Assembly (NCBI GenBank): GCA_021792365.1
Contig: JAJYUT010000002.1
Location: forward strand, 994,902-1,058,901
Reading direction: 5' to 3'
Length of the DNA: 64,000 nt
Source of the DNA: Pseudomonadota bacterium
GTDB lineage: Bacteria; Pseudomonadota; Alphaproteobacteria; Dongiales; Dongiaceae
The notes under the pieces were generated by a model. That model was not told where the DNA came from, did no database searches, and saw only the letters and a list, made by a program, of their open reading frames with translations. The position numbers were made by a program, and so were the translations under genes. This document shows, in pieces, positions 26,691 to 35,177 of this stretch (its first letter is position 1; the number at the start of each line of letters is the position of its first letter).

Positions 26691-27422
26691 ATGCGCCTCC
26701 TGGTCTTCCAGCACATCGCGATAGAGCATCCGGGCATTTTCCGCGACTTCTTGCGGGAGGACGGCATCAAATGGGACGCCGTAGAACTGGATGAAGGCCA
26801 GCCGGTCCCGGATCTCTCCGGCTATGATGCCTTGTGGGTCATGGGCGGGCCGATGGATGTGTGGGATGTGGAGGAGCATCCCTGGCTGATCCCCGAGAAG
26901 CGCGCCATCCGCCGCTGGGTGCGCGAACTGCGCCGGCCGTTCCTCGGCATCTGCCTCGGGCATCAATTGCTTGCCGATTCGCTCGGCGGCACCTGCGGGC
27001 CGCAACGCCCGCCCGAGGTCGGCATCATGGAGGTGTCCCTCACCGAGGACGGCAAGCGCGATATGGTGTTCGGCCGACAGCCGCCGGTCGCCAAGGCCCT
27101 GCAATGGCACGGTGTGCGCGTGGCGCAACCGCCCGAAGATGCGGTCGTGCTCGCCTCCTCGCCGGCCTGCCGCGTCCAAGCGATGCGGGTGGGCGACCGC
27201 GCCTGGAGCGCGCAGTATCACGTCGAGTTGGAGGATGGCACGATTCCCGCCTGGGGTTGCGTGCCGGAATATGCCGCCGCGCTCGAGCGCACCCATGGCG
27301 CCGGGGCGCTGCAACACATGGCCGACGAGGCCAGACCCCTGATGCCGACGTTCAACGACTGCGCGCGGCGGCTTTACCAGGACTTCATGAAGGCCGCCGG
27401 CACGATGGCGGTCACACGCTGA
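26691..27422 (+). CDS. class I glutamine amidotransferase-like protein
   Basis: A 243-residue stand-alone GATase fold. The nucleophile elbow is FLGICLGHQLLADSLGG (Cys in GICLGHQ), and WSAQYHVELEDGTIPAW stands where GMP-synthetase-like amidotransferases have QFHPE; here Pro is Val but His and Glu are kept. Such proteins can be gamma-glutamyl hydrolases or deliver ammonia to unknown partners. Early sequence FQHIAIEHPGIFRDFL and WVMGGPMDVWDVEEHPWL are typical. No partner synthetase gene is near. No clear ribosome-binding site: the bases upstream belong to the inverted repeat. Confidence 0.82.
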   Translation: MRLLVFQHIAIEHPGIFRDFLREDGIKWDAVELDEGQPVPDLSGYDALWVMGGPMDVWDVEEHPWLIPEKRAIRRWVRELRRPFLGICLGHQLLADSLGGTCGPQRPPEVGIMEVSLTEDGKRDMVFGRQPPVAKALQWHGVRVAQPPEDAVVLASSPACRVQAMRVGDRAWSAQYHVELEDGTIPAWGCVPEYAAALERTHGAGALQHMADEARPLMPTFNDCARRLYQDFMKAAGTMAVTR

Positions 27423-27483
27423 CACTTCGCCAGGATGCCCCCATCCTCTGCGCGGAACCGGGGTTCCCCTTCGGCGGCTTCGG

Positions 27484-27843
27484 CTAGCCCTTTTTCGCCT
27501 CGAAGATCGCATACCATTTGCGCACCGGCTCGATCGTCTCCCAGGTGCCGGCAAAGCCGGCCGGAATGACGAAGGCATCGCCGGCCTTGAACTCCTGGGA
27601 CTCGCCATCCGCGTTGGTCAGGATCACGCGGCCCGAGAGGATTCCGCAGAACTCGTTCTCGGCATAGGTGACCCGCCACTTGCCGGGCGAGCTTTCCCAG
27701 ATGCCGGAAAAGAACTGACCCGTGCCGTCGGCGAAATAGTTTTGCAGGCGCGTCGTCGGGGTGCCAGACAGGATGCCGTTGGGCCTACCGGTCTCGGCCG
27801 GCGGCGGGTTCGCGCCGAAACGCATTGCTTGCACGGCTGCCAT
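27484..27843 (-). CDS. cupin domain protein (DUF861/ureidoglycine-hydrolase-like)
   Basis: A 119-residue single-cupin protein. The core is GQFFSGIWESSPGKWRVTY, ENEFCGILSGRVILTNADGE and FKAGDAFVIPAGFAGTWET, matching the cupin_3 (DUF861) family related to ureidoglycine aminohydrolase. The usual metal-binding His residues are largely absent (Glu and Cys appear instead), which is common in this subfamily. ATG at 27843 has GAGGGAG seven bases upstream. Ligand unknown. Confidence 0.82.
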   Translation of the reverse strand: MAAVQAMRFGANPPPAETGRPNGILSGTPTTRLQNYFADGTGQFFSGIWESSPGKWRVTYAENEFCGILSGRVILTNADGESQEFKAGDAFVIPAGFAGTWETIEPVRKWYAIFEAKKG

Positions 27844-27911
27844 GCGCAATCTCCCTCATGCTGGTGCTGTTTGTCAAAGAGGTGGCATAGCACGCGCATC
27901 GCGTCGGTGCT

Positions 27912-29426
27912 ATGTCACGAACGCACGGGATTCATCGTCTCAAGGTCGCCGAGCAACGGCGGCCATCTGCCGGCTGGGAGTTTGGTCTGAAACCTCAATC
28001 GACATCATCGGGCGTCGCGGCGGCCGAAGGCGCGCGGTGGGTCGATCCCTTCAAGCACGGCCTCGCGCTCTACACGATCATGCTGAATGTGGGCATCGGC
28101 CTGCATGCGCTGGACGTCTTCATCATCTCGACCGTGATGCCGCGCGTGGTGCGCGATCTGGGCGGGGCGGAATACTACACCTGGGCGACCATGCTGTACA
28201 TGGTGGCCTCGATCATCGGCACGGCCGCCGGCAACCCGGTGCGCCAGAAGCTGGGCAGCCGGACCGGCTATGCGCTGGCGGCCGTGGTCTTTGCGGCAGG
28301 ATCGGCGGCCTGCGCCCTCGCGCCCAGCATGGCGCTGCTGCTGGTTGCGCGCGCGATCCAGGGATTAGGCGGCGGCGTCATGATTGCGTTGTCCATGAGC
28401 CTCATCAGCGAGCTGTTTCCGCCGCATCTGCGCAAGCGCGTTCTGGCGCTGGTATCCGCCACCTGGGGCGTCGCCTCGCTGCTGGGGCCCGGCATCGGCG
28501 GCATGTTCGCGTCGGCAGGCTGGTGGCGGGGCGCGTTCTGGATCAACGTGCCGATCGTGCTGTTGTTCGTGCTTGCCTGCGTGCGGCTGCCGCGGAAGAA
28601 GCCGAGCGATACCCTGATCAGCTTCCCTTATCTGCAGCTCGCGTTACTGACAGCCGGCGTCGCGGCGGTCGCGATGGCAAGCCAGGTCGTGCATCTGTGG
28701 GCACAAATCGGCTTGCTGGCCGCGGCCGCGCTGGCCGTCGCGCTCACCATCCGGCTCGACCAGACCAGCGACAACCGGATGTTCCCGAGCCAGCCGCTCT
28801 CCCTCAGTCGGCCGATCGGGACGGCAAACTGGGTGATGACGCTGTCCTCCGTCACCCACTCGGTGATCGGCGCCTATCTGCCGCTCGCGATGCAGATTCT
28901 CCACGGCGTCTCGGACCAAGCCGCCGGCTACGCTGTCACCGCCCTCGCCCTGTCCTGGACCATTGCCTCGATGATGACCTCGCACATCCACGGCCCGGCG
29001 GCGATGCGCAGCATCGTGATCGGCCAGGCGTTGTGCCTGGTCGGGCTGGGCGGCATGGCCCTCGCCATCGCCGACCTGCCCTTCTCCGTCATTGTCGCGC
29101 TCAACGTCGTGGTGGGCGCCGGGCTCGGCAGCTCCAACCTGCACCTGGTGGAGGCGTCAATGCGGCATGCGCCGCCGGGCGAACAGACGACTACGGCCGG
29201 CGCCATTCCGACGATACGCTCCCTCGGCATCGCGTTCGGCGCAGCCGGCGCCGGCGTGATCGCCAACAAGGCCGGCCTGACGGACGCCCTCGCCTACGCG
29301 GATGTCGCGCGTGCCTCGCAATGGGTCTTGTCGATCGGCGCGCTGGCGCCCTTGTTCGCGATGTTGTGCGCCATACGCTTCGTGCGCATGATCGCCGCGC
29401 AGCCCAGGGCGGTGCCTGCGGATTAG
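27912..29426 (+). CDS. MFS transporter (DHA2-like, probably 14 helices)
   Basis: A 504-residue major facilitator. After a soluble N-terminus of about 50 residues come the helices ALYTIMLNVGIGLHALDVFIIST, with VMPRVVRDLG (motif D1-like), NPVRQKLGSRTGY (motif A), LLVARAIQGLGGGVMIALSMSLI (motif B) and WGVASLLGPGIGGMFA (motif C of drug:proton antiporters). It therefore looks like an exporter of the EmrB/QacA group. The start could lie later, nearer the first helix, since no strong ribosome-binding site precedes 27912. It converges with the sensor kinase gene. Confidence 0.87.
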   Translation: MSRTHGIHRLKVAEQRRPSAGWEFGLKPQSTSSGVAAAEGARWVDPFKHGLALYTIMLNVGIGLHALDVFIISTVMPRVVRDLGGAEYYTWATMLYMVASIIGTAAGNPVRQKLGSRTGYALAAVVFAAGSAACALAPSMALLLVARAIQGLGGGVMIALSMSLISELFPPHLRKRVLALVSATWGVASLLGPGIGGMFASAGWWRGAFWINVPIVLLFVLACVRLPRKKPSDTLISFPYLQLALLTAGVAAVAMASQVVHLWAQIGLLAAAALAVALTIRLDQTSDNRMFPSQPLSLSRPIGTANWVMTLSSVTHSVIGAYLPLAMQILHGVSDQAAGYAVTALALSWTIASMMTSHIHGPAAMRSIVIGQALCLVGLGGMALAIADLPFSVIVALNVVVGAGLGSSNLHLVEASMRHAPPGEQTTTAGAIPTIRSLGIAFGAAGAGVIANKAGLTDALAYADVARASQWVLSIGALAPLFAMLCAIRFVRMIAAQPRAVPAD

Positions 29427-29433
29427 GGCCGGG

Positions 29434-31584
29434 CTAGTGGCTGGCCGCCTGCTTTCGCGGGAGCGAGAGAATGTCCGCCATCGGCGGCTCAGGCGGACGG
29501 TTTGGGAAGCGGACGACGACGCTGGTGCCGCGTTCGGGCGTGCTCTTGATCTCCAGCGTGCCGCCATGCAGCTCCACGATGCCCTTGACGATCGGCAGGC
29601 CTAGGCCGGTGCCCTCATACTTGCGCGTGAACTGGCTGTCGATCTGCCCGAACGGCGCCAGGGCGACATGCATATCCTTCTCGTCTATGCCGATACCGGT
29701 GTCGCTGACCACGAACTCGGCGCCGTCCCGCCAGGGCCGGCTCAAAAGCGTAACGGTGCCGTTCTCGGGCGTGAACTTCACGGCGTTCGACAGCAGGTTG
29801 ATGAGCACCTGCTTCACCGCGCGCTTGTCGGCGTTGAGGATGACCGGGCGCTCCGGCAGCTCGATCTGCATGGTGAGGCCATGCTCGACCGTGCGCGGGC
29901 GGATCAGGCGCGCGACGCTGTGCGCGATCTCGTTGCAATCCACCTCTTCCATGCGCAACTGGAAGCGCCCGGCCTCGATCTTCGAGAGGTCGAGGATGTC
30001 GTTGATCAGGCTGAGGAGGTGCTCGCCGCTGTTGCGGATGTCGCGGACATAGGACACATATCGCTCGTTGCCCAGCGGCCCGAACAGCTCGCGCTCCACC
30101 ACTTCCGAGAAGCCGATGATGGCGTTCAAGGGGGTACGCAGCTCGTGGCTCACATTGGCCAGGAACTCGGACTTGGAGCGGTTGGCGATGACGGCCTGCT
30201 CCCACGCCTTCACGAGTTCATCCTCGTGCTGCTTCTGCGCGGTGAGATCGCTGCAGATCGCCATATAGCCCTCGTCGCTGATCGGCAGCCGGCGCACCGA
30301 GAGCAGGCGGCCGTCGGCGCGCCGATAGAGCCAGCGCCCCGTCGGTTCGAAGGCCTTCGGATCGTTCGTGGGGTTGCCCTGGTCGTCGGTCTGCAGACGC
30401 TGCGCACGACCCGATTTTGCGAGCTCGTCCAGCATCTCGTCCATGGTGACGCCGGGGCGCAGGAAGCCATCCGGAAACTGCCACATCTGCATATAGGCGC
30501 GGTTCCAGTGCTGCAGCCGGCGATCGTGGTCAAAGACGGCGATGCCGTCCTCGATCGACTGGATGGTGGCGCCCAGCATCTCGGCCGACTTGCGCAGCGC
30601 TTCGTTGCGAGCCTCGATCACCTTCACCTGCTCGCGCGTGACGCGCCGGATCGCGACGATCTGCCAGAGGACGATGAGGCCGATCCCCGACAGAACGATG
30701 ATCGCCAGGACGGCGCCAGGCGCCAAGGTCCTCAGCAGCGCCCGGCCGGGCGCGCCGGACACCCATGCCAGAGCACCCAACTCCGTTCCGTCTTGTCCGA
30801 CGAGCGGAACCTGCTGTGGCCGGGCTTCGACGGCCTCGGCCACATTGGCTGCGAGACCGCCTTCGGCGGTCGGCGGCGCCGTGCGCGCGATGATGCGCGG
30901 CTCAAGTCCGTAGGCAGCGCCGACCTGCCCCAGGTATTCGGGCGTCAGCGAACGTAACATGACCAGGACGGACGTGCCCGGCCGCGCTGCGGCCGGACCG
31001 GAACTCCCGCGCGGCGCAAGAGCCGCTGCGCCGGCGATCGCTGGCTGCCCATCATAGGACAGGTAACCGGCCTGTGGTTTCGGGCCGGTCGAGGCACCGG
31101 CCGCCGTCGCGCGGGTGGCATCGGCCAATTGAGCCAAGCCGCCCTGGAACGCGGCGGAGGCCGGATCCAGGCTCCTACCCTGCCAGTTTGCGAACAGGAT
31201 GCGATTGTCCGGTCCGATCAGGACGACGCCGTCCGCTGGCTTGTCCGGCCCGAGCACGGCGCCCTGCGCGAAGGTCAGCTCCGCCCATGCAGGGTCGTAG
31301 TGCAGGTGGATGCGCTCGAAGGCGTCATTGCGCCAGGCGTAATCCAGGGCCGACGCCGCAACCGCGCTGCGCAGGTTGGCGAGCACCAGGCCAGTCCGGG
31401 CTGAAGCGTCCTCAGCATCGCGCCGGTCGACTTCGTGGGCGCTGAACCAGACCAGGATCCCGATGGCCACCGCCATGGCCACAATCAGGCCGATGATCGG
31501 CACAACAGTGGCACGCGCCGGCTGCAGGACGGAGCCTCTGCGGTCGGCTGCATGGGGTGCCAACGGTGCGTGGGGCGGTTGCAT
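29434..31584 (-). CDS. membrane sensor histidine kinase (CHASE4-PAS-HisKA-HATPase)
   Basis: A 716-residue sensor. Two membrane helices (VVPIIGLIVAMAVAIGILVWF near residue 30; LAPGAVLAIIVLSGIGLIVLWQIV near 290) bracket a periplasmic domain with the CHASE4-like DYAWRNDAFERIH core. A PAS domain (ATIQSIEDGIAVFDHDRRLQ) precedes HisKA with FLANVSHELRTPLNAIIGFS (phospho-His) and HATPase boxes (LINLLSNAVKFTPENG, VSDTGIGIDEKD, GTGLGLPIVKGIVELHGG). It has no partner response regulator gene adjacent. ATG at 31584 is used; an earlier start at 31713 adds unlikely sequence. Confidence 0.9.
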   Translation of the reverse strand: MQPPHAPLAPHAADRRGSVLQPARATVVPIIGLIVAMAVAIGILVWFSAHEVDRRDAEDASARTGLVLANLRSAVAASALDYAWRNDAFERIHLHYDPAWAELTFAQGAVLGPDKPADGVVLIGPDNRILFANWQGRSLDPASAAFQGGLAQLADATRATAAGASTGPKPQAGYLSYDGQPAIAGAAALAPRGSSGPAAARPGTSVLVMLRSLTPEYLGQVGAAYGLEPRIIARTAPPTAEGGLAANVAEAVEARPQQVPLVGQDGTELGALAWVSGAPGRALLRTLAPGAVLAIIVLSGIGLIVLWQIVAIRRVTREQVKVIEARNEALRKSAEMLGATIQSIEDGIAVFDHDRRLQHWNRAYMQMWQFPDGFLRPGVTMDEMLDELAKSGRAQRLQTDDQGNPTNDPKAFEPTGRWLYRRADGRLLSVRRLPISDEGYMAICSDLTAQKQHEDELVKAWEQAVIANRSKSEFLANVSHELRTPLNAIIGFSEVVERELFGPLGNERYVSYVRDIRNSGEHLLSLINDILDLSKIEAGRFQLRMEEVDCNEIAHSVARLIRPRTVEHGLTMQIELPERPVILNADKRAVKQVLINLLSNAVKFTPENGTVTLLSRPWRDGAEFVVSDTGIGIDEKDMHVALAPFGQIDSQFTRKYEGTGLGLPIVKGIVELHGGTLEIKSTPERGTSVVVRFPNRPPEPPMADILSLPRKQAASH

Positions 31585-31825
31585 CGTCACGGACAGACCA
31601 GTTGTCGTTTCCCACTGCGGATCGGCGGTCGCACCTCCTGGATGCGGCGTATTCGTGCGAATTTGGAGCAAGATTGGTGCTAAACTGGTTAATAGACGTT
31701 GAGCGGACAGCACGTTGCAGGCGTGCCACTGTGCGATTGCAAAAGGTAAAATGTAGCGATTTGAAACCAGTCAAATCATTGACCAAGCTTGGAAAAATCG
31801 GTTCAAACGAAAAGCGGGTTCTGGC

Positions 31826-31854
31826 TTGACTTTTCGCACACGCAATATCATATT
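31826..31854 (+). promoter_or_regulatory. promoter of the sRNA
   Basis: TTGACT (31826-31831) fits a sigma-70 -35 box; CATATT (31849-31854) lies 17 bases downstream, with an alternative TATCAT at 31846. Transcription would begin near 31860, directly before the folded sRNA. Confidence 0.55.
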
Positions 31855-31860
31855 GTGCAT

Positions 31861-31960
31861 CGCGGCAACTGGATATCTCCCCTGACATTCCGTTGTCGCA
31901 TCGCCCTTATGGGCGTTTCCTCCCAGAACTTGGGCCGTGCAAATGCACGGCCCTTTTTTT
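31861..31960 (+). ncRNA. trans-acting sRNA, MmgR/alpha-r8-like
   Basis: This is a short non-coding unit of about 100 nt between a promoter and a strong terminator. GCGGCAAC (31862-31869) can pair with GTTGTCGC further on, closing a loop that holds CTCCCC. A second hairpin is CGCCC-TTAT-GGGCG. Then comes an exposed TTTCCTCCC (31916-31924), complementary to Shine-Dalgarno sequences, and the terminator. Hairpin, TTTCCTCCC and terminator is the architecture of the alphaproteobacterial alpha-r8 family, whose Sinorhizobium member MmgR limits polyhydroxybutyrate build-up. No open frame fits. The 5' end is a guess; MmgR itself is about 77 nt. Confidence 0.75.
31932..31960 (+). terminator. Rho-independent terminator of the sRNA
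   Basis: GGGCCGTGC (31932-31940), loop AAAT, GCACGGCCC (31945-31953), then seven Ts (31954-31960): a perfect 9-bp stem with a T-run on the plus strand. Confidence 0.95.
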
Positions 31961-31964
31961 GTGC

Positions 31965-32519
31965 TTACTGATCGCGGCCGGGCAGGCTTTCATCGCCAGG
32001 GCCGAGCGGACGTTGCATCAGCACGCTGTCGACCCAGCGGCCGTGCTTGAAACCGATGGACCGGAAGGTCCCCGCGAGCGCGAAGCCACAGGCGCGATGC
32101 AGGCCGATCGAGCCTGCATTGCCCGAATCCCCGATCACCGCGATCATCTGGCGCTTGCCGAGACCGGTGCAGATATCGATCAGCCGGCTCAGCAAGGCGC
32201 GGCCGACGCCTCGCCCGGCCTGGCCTGGCGCGACATACACGGAATCCTCCACGGAGAAGCGATAGGCGCTGCGTGGCCGGTAAGGGCCGGCATAGGCATA
32301 GCCCAGGAGCCCGCCCGTGGCAGCGTCGGTCGCGCAGAGATAGGGCAAGCCGGCCTCGGCGATGGCGCGCCAGCGCCGAGCCAGTTCCGCCGCGTCGGGC
32401 GGGGTCTCCTCGAAGGAGGCAAGGCCGTTCACGACGTGATGGGCGTAGATGCCCTGGATCGCCTCCATATCGGCGGCTTCGACCGGCCGGATGGATATGG
32501 GCGGGACTGGATCGCTCAA
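31965..32519 (-). CDS. GNAT N-acetyltransferase (phosphinothricin acetyltransferase-like)
   Basis: A 184-residue acetyl-CoA-dependent transferase. IRPVEAADMEAIQGIYAHHV and GLASFEETPPDAAELARRW are the start typical of the Pat/Bar/YncA group; VAPGQAGRGVGRALLSRLI is the acetyl-CoA pyrophosphate loop (Q/RxxGxG/A); SIGLHRACGFALAGTFRSIGFKHGRW is the C-terminal core. Members acetylate phosphinothricin, methionine sulfoximine or similar amino acid analogues. Its stop lies five bases from the end of the sRNA terminator, on the opposite strand. Confidence 0.88.
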   Translation of the reverse strand: MSDPVPPISIRPVEAADMEAIQGIYAHHVVNGLASFEETPPDAAELARRWRAIAEAGLPYLCATDAATGGLLGYAYAGPYRPRSAYRFSVEDSVYVAPGQAGRGVGRALLSRLIDICTGLGKRQMIAVIGDSGNAGSIGLHRACGFALAGTFRSIGFKHGRWVDSVLMQRPLGPGDESLPGRDQ

Positions 32520-32554
32520 GGCATATCCTACCCGTGCAGTCTCATGGGGCGCCG

Positions 32555-33493
32555 TCAGGCCGCCTTGGCGAGCTGCAGCGCCGTGGCGCTGAGGCGCTCG
32601 ATCAGGCGCTTCAGGATCTCCTGCACGGCCGCGAAGCTCTGAATCGGCTCGAGGTTCATCTCGTTCATGTAGAGCGCGCGATTGATCTCGAGCTGCAGGA
32701 CATGGACGCCCTGTGCAGGCCTGCCATAAGACTGCGCGACATAGCCGCCGGAATAGGGATTGTTGCGGCGGACCTTGGCGCCAAGCTCCGACAGCGCGGC
32801 TTCCGCCGTCGCGGTCATGCGCTCAGCGCAGGAGGCGCCGAAGCAATCGCCGAGCACGTAATCGACGTCGATCCGCTGCCGCGTATGCTGGCCGTCCATC
32901 CAGGCGCCGGCGGAAGGCATGGAGTGGCAGTCCAGCAGGAAGCACAGGCCGAACTGGCGCTTGGTGGCCGCGACCAGATCGCCCAGCGCGCGATGGTAGG
33001 GCCGATAAAACAGATCCAGCCGCCGCTCCGCCTCCGCCGGCGGAAGCTTCACCGCATAGATCTCCTGCTCGTTGGCCGCCAGCCGGGGAATGACGCCAAG
33101 CCCGGCGAGCACGCGCGGCGAGGCGCCGTTGACCGGCAGGGCGAGGCGGTCCGCGAACATGTCCTGGTCGAGCTCTGCCGCTTCGCGGTTCGGATCGACG
33201 AAGACGCGGGGGAACAGCGCCGACACCAGCGGCACGCCGAGTTGCGGCGCGACCGCAACCAGGTGATCGACGAAGCAATCCTCCGACTGCCTCAGCACGA
33301 TCTCGGCAAGGCAGGATTGCCGCGCGAACTCGTCGGGATAGATGCGTCCGCTGTGGGGCGAGGCGAGAACCAGCGGACTGGCCTGCTGTGCCGGGAGCGA
33401 GACCTCCAACGGACGGCGCGCAAGATCGGCGAGGCTCGCGCGGCGGGCGGCAAGATGGGCCAGGCTGGCCTGTCGGGCGGCGGTGTCGTTCAT
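32555..33493 (-). CDS. N-formylglutamate amidohydrolase family protein
   Basis: A 312-residue hydrolase of the FGase family. LVLASPHSGRIYPDEF and FPRVFVDPNREAAELD near the N-terminus and FLLDCHSMPSAG later carry the zinc-site His and Asp residues; NNPYSGGYVAQSYG and VLQLEINRALYMNE complete the pattern. The family member HutG releases formate from N-formylglutamate in histidine breakdown, but there are no other hut genes here. It is divergent from cpdR. Confidence 0.88.
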   Translation of the reverse strand: MNDTAARQASLAHLAARRASLADLARRPLEVSLPAQQASPLVLASPHSGRIYPDEFARQSCLAEIVLRQSEDCFVDHLVAVAPQLGVPLVSALFPRVFVDPNREAAELDQDMFADRLALPVNGASPRVLAGLGVIPRLAANEQEIYAVKLPPAEAERRLDLFYRPYHRALGDLVAATKRQFGLCFLLDCHSMPSAGAWMDGQHTRQRIDVDYVLGDCFGASCAERMTATAEAALSELGAKVRRNNPYSGGYVAQSYGRPAQGVHVLQLEINRALYMNEMNLEPIQSFAAVQEILKRLIERLSATALQLAKAA

Positions 33494-33648
33494 GGCAGGC
33501 AGGTTTACTGGAAACGACCGGGCCTGTCACGACGCGGGAATGTCACCAAGGCACGCAAAATGCCCTTTGAATCGACTCGACTATCAGCATCTAATCCGGC
33601 GCCGTCGATCCGCTGCAAGGGGTCGGACGTGCAGGGGCATGCGGACAA

Positions 33649-34011
33649 ATGGCGCGAATCCTGTTGGCGGAAGATGATGCGGAGATGCGTGCGTTCCTGG
33701 CTCACTGCTTGCGGCGGGCAGGGCACGACGTGAGCACAACGGAAGATGGGGAGAGCGCAGCCAGCCAGTTGGAGCGGGCCGATTTCGACCTGCTGCTGGC
33801 GGATGTCGTGATGCCCGGGATCGACGGCGTGGAGCTGGCGAAACGCGCGGCGCGCATCGCCCCGGACCTGAAGATCGTGTTCATCACCGGCTTTGCTGCG
33901 GTCGCGCTCAACCGGGAATACGGCCCGGACGGACGGCGCAATCCGGGCCTCTCCAAGCCCTTTCACCTGAGCCGGCTGGTCACCGAGGTGCGCCAGATGC
34001 TGGCGGCCTGA
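33649..34011 (+). CDS. cpdR: CpdR-type single-domain response regulator
   Basis: A 120-residue receiver domain with no output domain. Acidic residues E8, D9, D10, phospho-acceptor D52 in LLLADVVMPGIDG, FITGFAAVALN, and Lys in LSKPFHLSRLV are all present. The FITGFAAVALN and SKPFHL segments are nearly invariant in CpdR, the alphaproteobacterial regulator that, when dephosphorylated, primes ClpXP for degradation of cell-cycle proteins. It is normally phosphorylated through CckA-ChpT, not encoded here. tRNA-Val follows after a 13-bp tandem repeat. Confidence 0.93.
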   Translation: MARILLAEDDAEMRAFLAHCLRRAGHDVSTTEDGESAASQLERADFDLLLADVVMPGIDGVELAKRAARIAPDLKIVFITGFAAVALNREYGPDGRRNPGLSKPFHLSRLVTEVRQMLAA

Positions 34012-34016
34012 GGGAC

Positions 34017-34089
34017 GGGCCTGAGCGATGAGCCTGAGCGATGGGCCTGAGCGATGGGCCTGAGCGATGGGCCTGAGCGACGGGCCTGC
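34017..34089. repeat. 13-bp tandem repeat between cpdR and tRNA-Val
   Basis: GGGCCTGAGCGAT is repeated head to tail: 34017-34029, 34030-34042 (one change, GAGCC), 34043-34055, 34056-34068, 34069-34081 (last base C), then a partial GGGCCTGC. Copies follow the cpdR stop by five bases. No spacer exists, so this is not a CRISPR. It looks like slippage-type expansion. Confidence 0.9.
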
Positions 34090-34248
34090 TTGGGCGCGAC
34101 GGAACGTCACGGCTCCGGGTGATGTGAGCCGGCCGGAGGGCGACGTGTCCGGCGAGCAGCCGGCCTTGCAATCCCCCCACCCAGATGCTATTTCGCCCCG
34201 TCTCGCCGGCCGGACGCGCTCCGGGCCGGCCATCCCGGTTCCGGGTAC

Positions 34249-34323
34249 GGGCGGTTAGCTCAGCGGGAGAGCACTACGTTGACATCGTAGGGGTCACTGG
34301 TTCAATCCCAGTACCGCCCACCA
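34249..34323 (+). tRNA. tRNA-Val (anticodon GAC)
   Basis: The acceptor arms GGGCGGT (34249-34255) and ACCGCCC (34313-34319) pair fully; D-arm GCTC/GAGC, anticodon stem CTACG/CGTAG with loop TTGACAT (anticodon GAC, 34281-34283), T-arm ACTGG-TTCAATC-CCAGT. The CCA end is encoded (34321-34323). It reads GUC and GUU valine codons. The sequence right after it changes character to accessory genes and pseudogenes, so the 3' end may have served as an integration site. Confidence 0.97.
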
Positions 34324-34800
34324 TCTAATCATTGGAATTGCAACGTTTTTCGATTTCCACTCTCGCAGCCCAATCGAACTTATCGGCACGGAGCGGCACC
34401 AAACGGCGGAACGCGGCAGGAACGACGCGTGCAAAATAGGTGCAGTCGTTCGGTGCTTGTTCCGCCCTCGATTTCCCGAAATTGCGCAGGATGGGGATGG
34501 CGGGAACTGTGAAGGATGGTCGCTCGAAATCGGTGACAGATCCGCCGCAAGTCGTGCGGAATCTCAGTGGGCGCTGGCACCCGAGTTCTTCGAGATCGCG
34601 GTGATGCGATGGCGAGATGGAGGAAACCGTCGGCCGGCACGTGCGCTGATCTCAACCTGCCAAGGATTTTCCCAGATCGTGAGCTCTTGCGTTGCCGGCT
34701 CTGTATCGGATTGACGTGCCATCTCGCTTCGGCAACTTTGCCCCGGGACCGCAAGCTTGAAGGTGATCTCGTGAAACGGCAACGCAAGTCGTCGGGCCGC
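34324..34800. other. non-coding stretch after tRNA-Val
   Basis: I see no gene here. GGCGGAAC (near 34410) and GTTCCGCC (near 34460) are inverted repeats with an inner AACGAC/GTCGTT pair, so the region around 34410-34470 could fold. No tyrosine integrase, which often sits beside a tRNA used for integration, is visible. Confidence 0.4.
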
Positions 34801-34983
34801 ATGGCCAGCAAGGACTTCCCCAATCCCATTGACGTCCATGTCGGCAGCCGCATTCGCTTGAGACGAACAATGCTCGGACTGAGCCAGGAACGGCTGGCAG
34901 ATGCGCTCGGCCTCACATTCCAGCAGGTTCAGAAGTACGAGCGCGGCGCCAATAGGGTATGGCCGCGACATTTGCGACGATGA
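34801..34983 (+). pseudogene. truncated XRE-family regulator
   Basis: [38 protein letters not shown] and [14 protein letters not shown] reproduce the first ~50 residues of the common alphaproteobacterial XRE regulator that begins [16 protein letters not shown]. Homology stops at GANR; full-length proteins run to about 130 residues. The chain then ends in ten unrelated residues. A GTG at 34771 with GAAGGTGAT upstream is an alternative start. The break near 34955 marks a recombination junction shortly after tRNA-Val. Confidence 0.75.
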
Positions 34984-35021
34984 GTAGAATTCAGACCAAG
35001 ATCTAAGGCGAGAATCGACCC

Positions 35022-35150
35022 GTGACCCAGGAGTATGGTGAGCGTTTTGAAAGTGCGGTGTGGATGTTCTTTATCACGGCTTCTACGGTTCTCTTGGGAG
35101 TTGGCGGCTGGCACTTAGTCAGCGGCTTCCGCGAACTGGCCGGTCAATAA
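35022..35150 (+). CDS. small single-helix membrane peptide
   Basis: A 42-residue frame from GTG at 35022 to TAA at 35148. It has a short polar start (VTQEYGERFESAVW), one hydrophobic helix (MFFITASTVLLGVGGWHLV) and a polar tail. AAGGCGAG precedes the start. The composition is convincing for a small inner-membrane protein but I know no family. The next (broken) gene begins 27 bases later on the same strand and also starts with one membrane helix. Confidence 0.45.
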   Translation: MTQEYGERFESAVWMFFITASTVLLGVGGWHLVSGFRELAGQ

Positions 35151-35177
35151 GCGGATACGGCGCGAAAGGAGAGCATC

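Noticed and set aside
27761..29437. 558-codon plus-strand frame overlapping the MFS gene
   Set aside because: Arg-rich and without helices; the overlapping frame has clear MFS motifs A, B and C.
34017..34089. Regular repeats that could be a CRISPR array
   Set aside because: Units are head to tail with no spacers and only 13 bases long.
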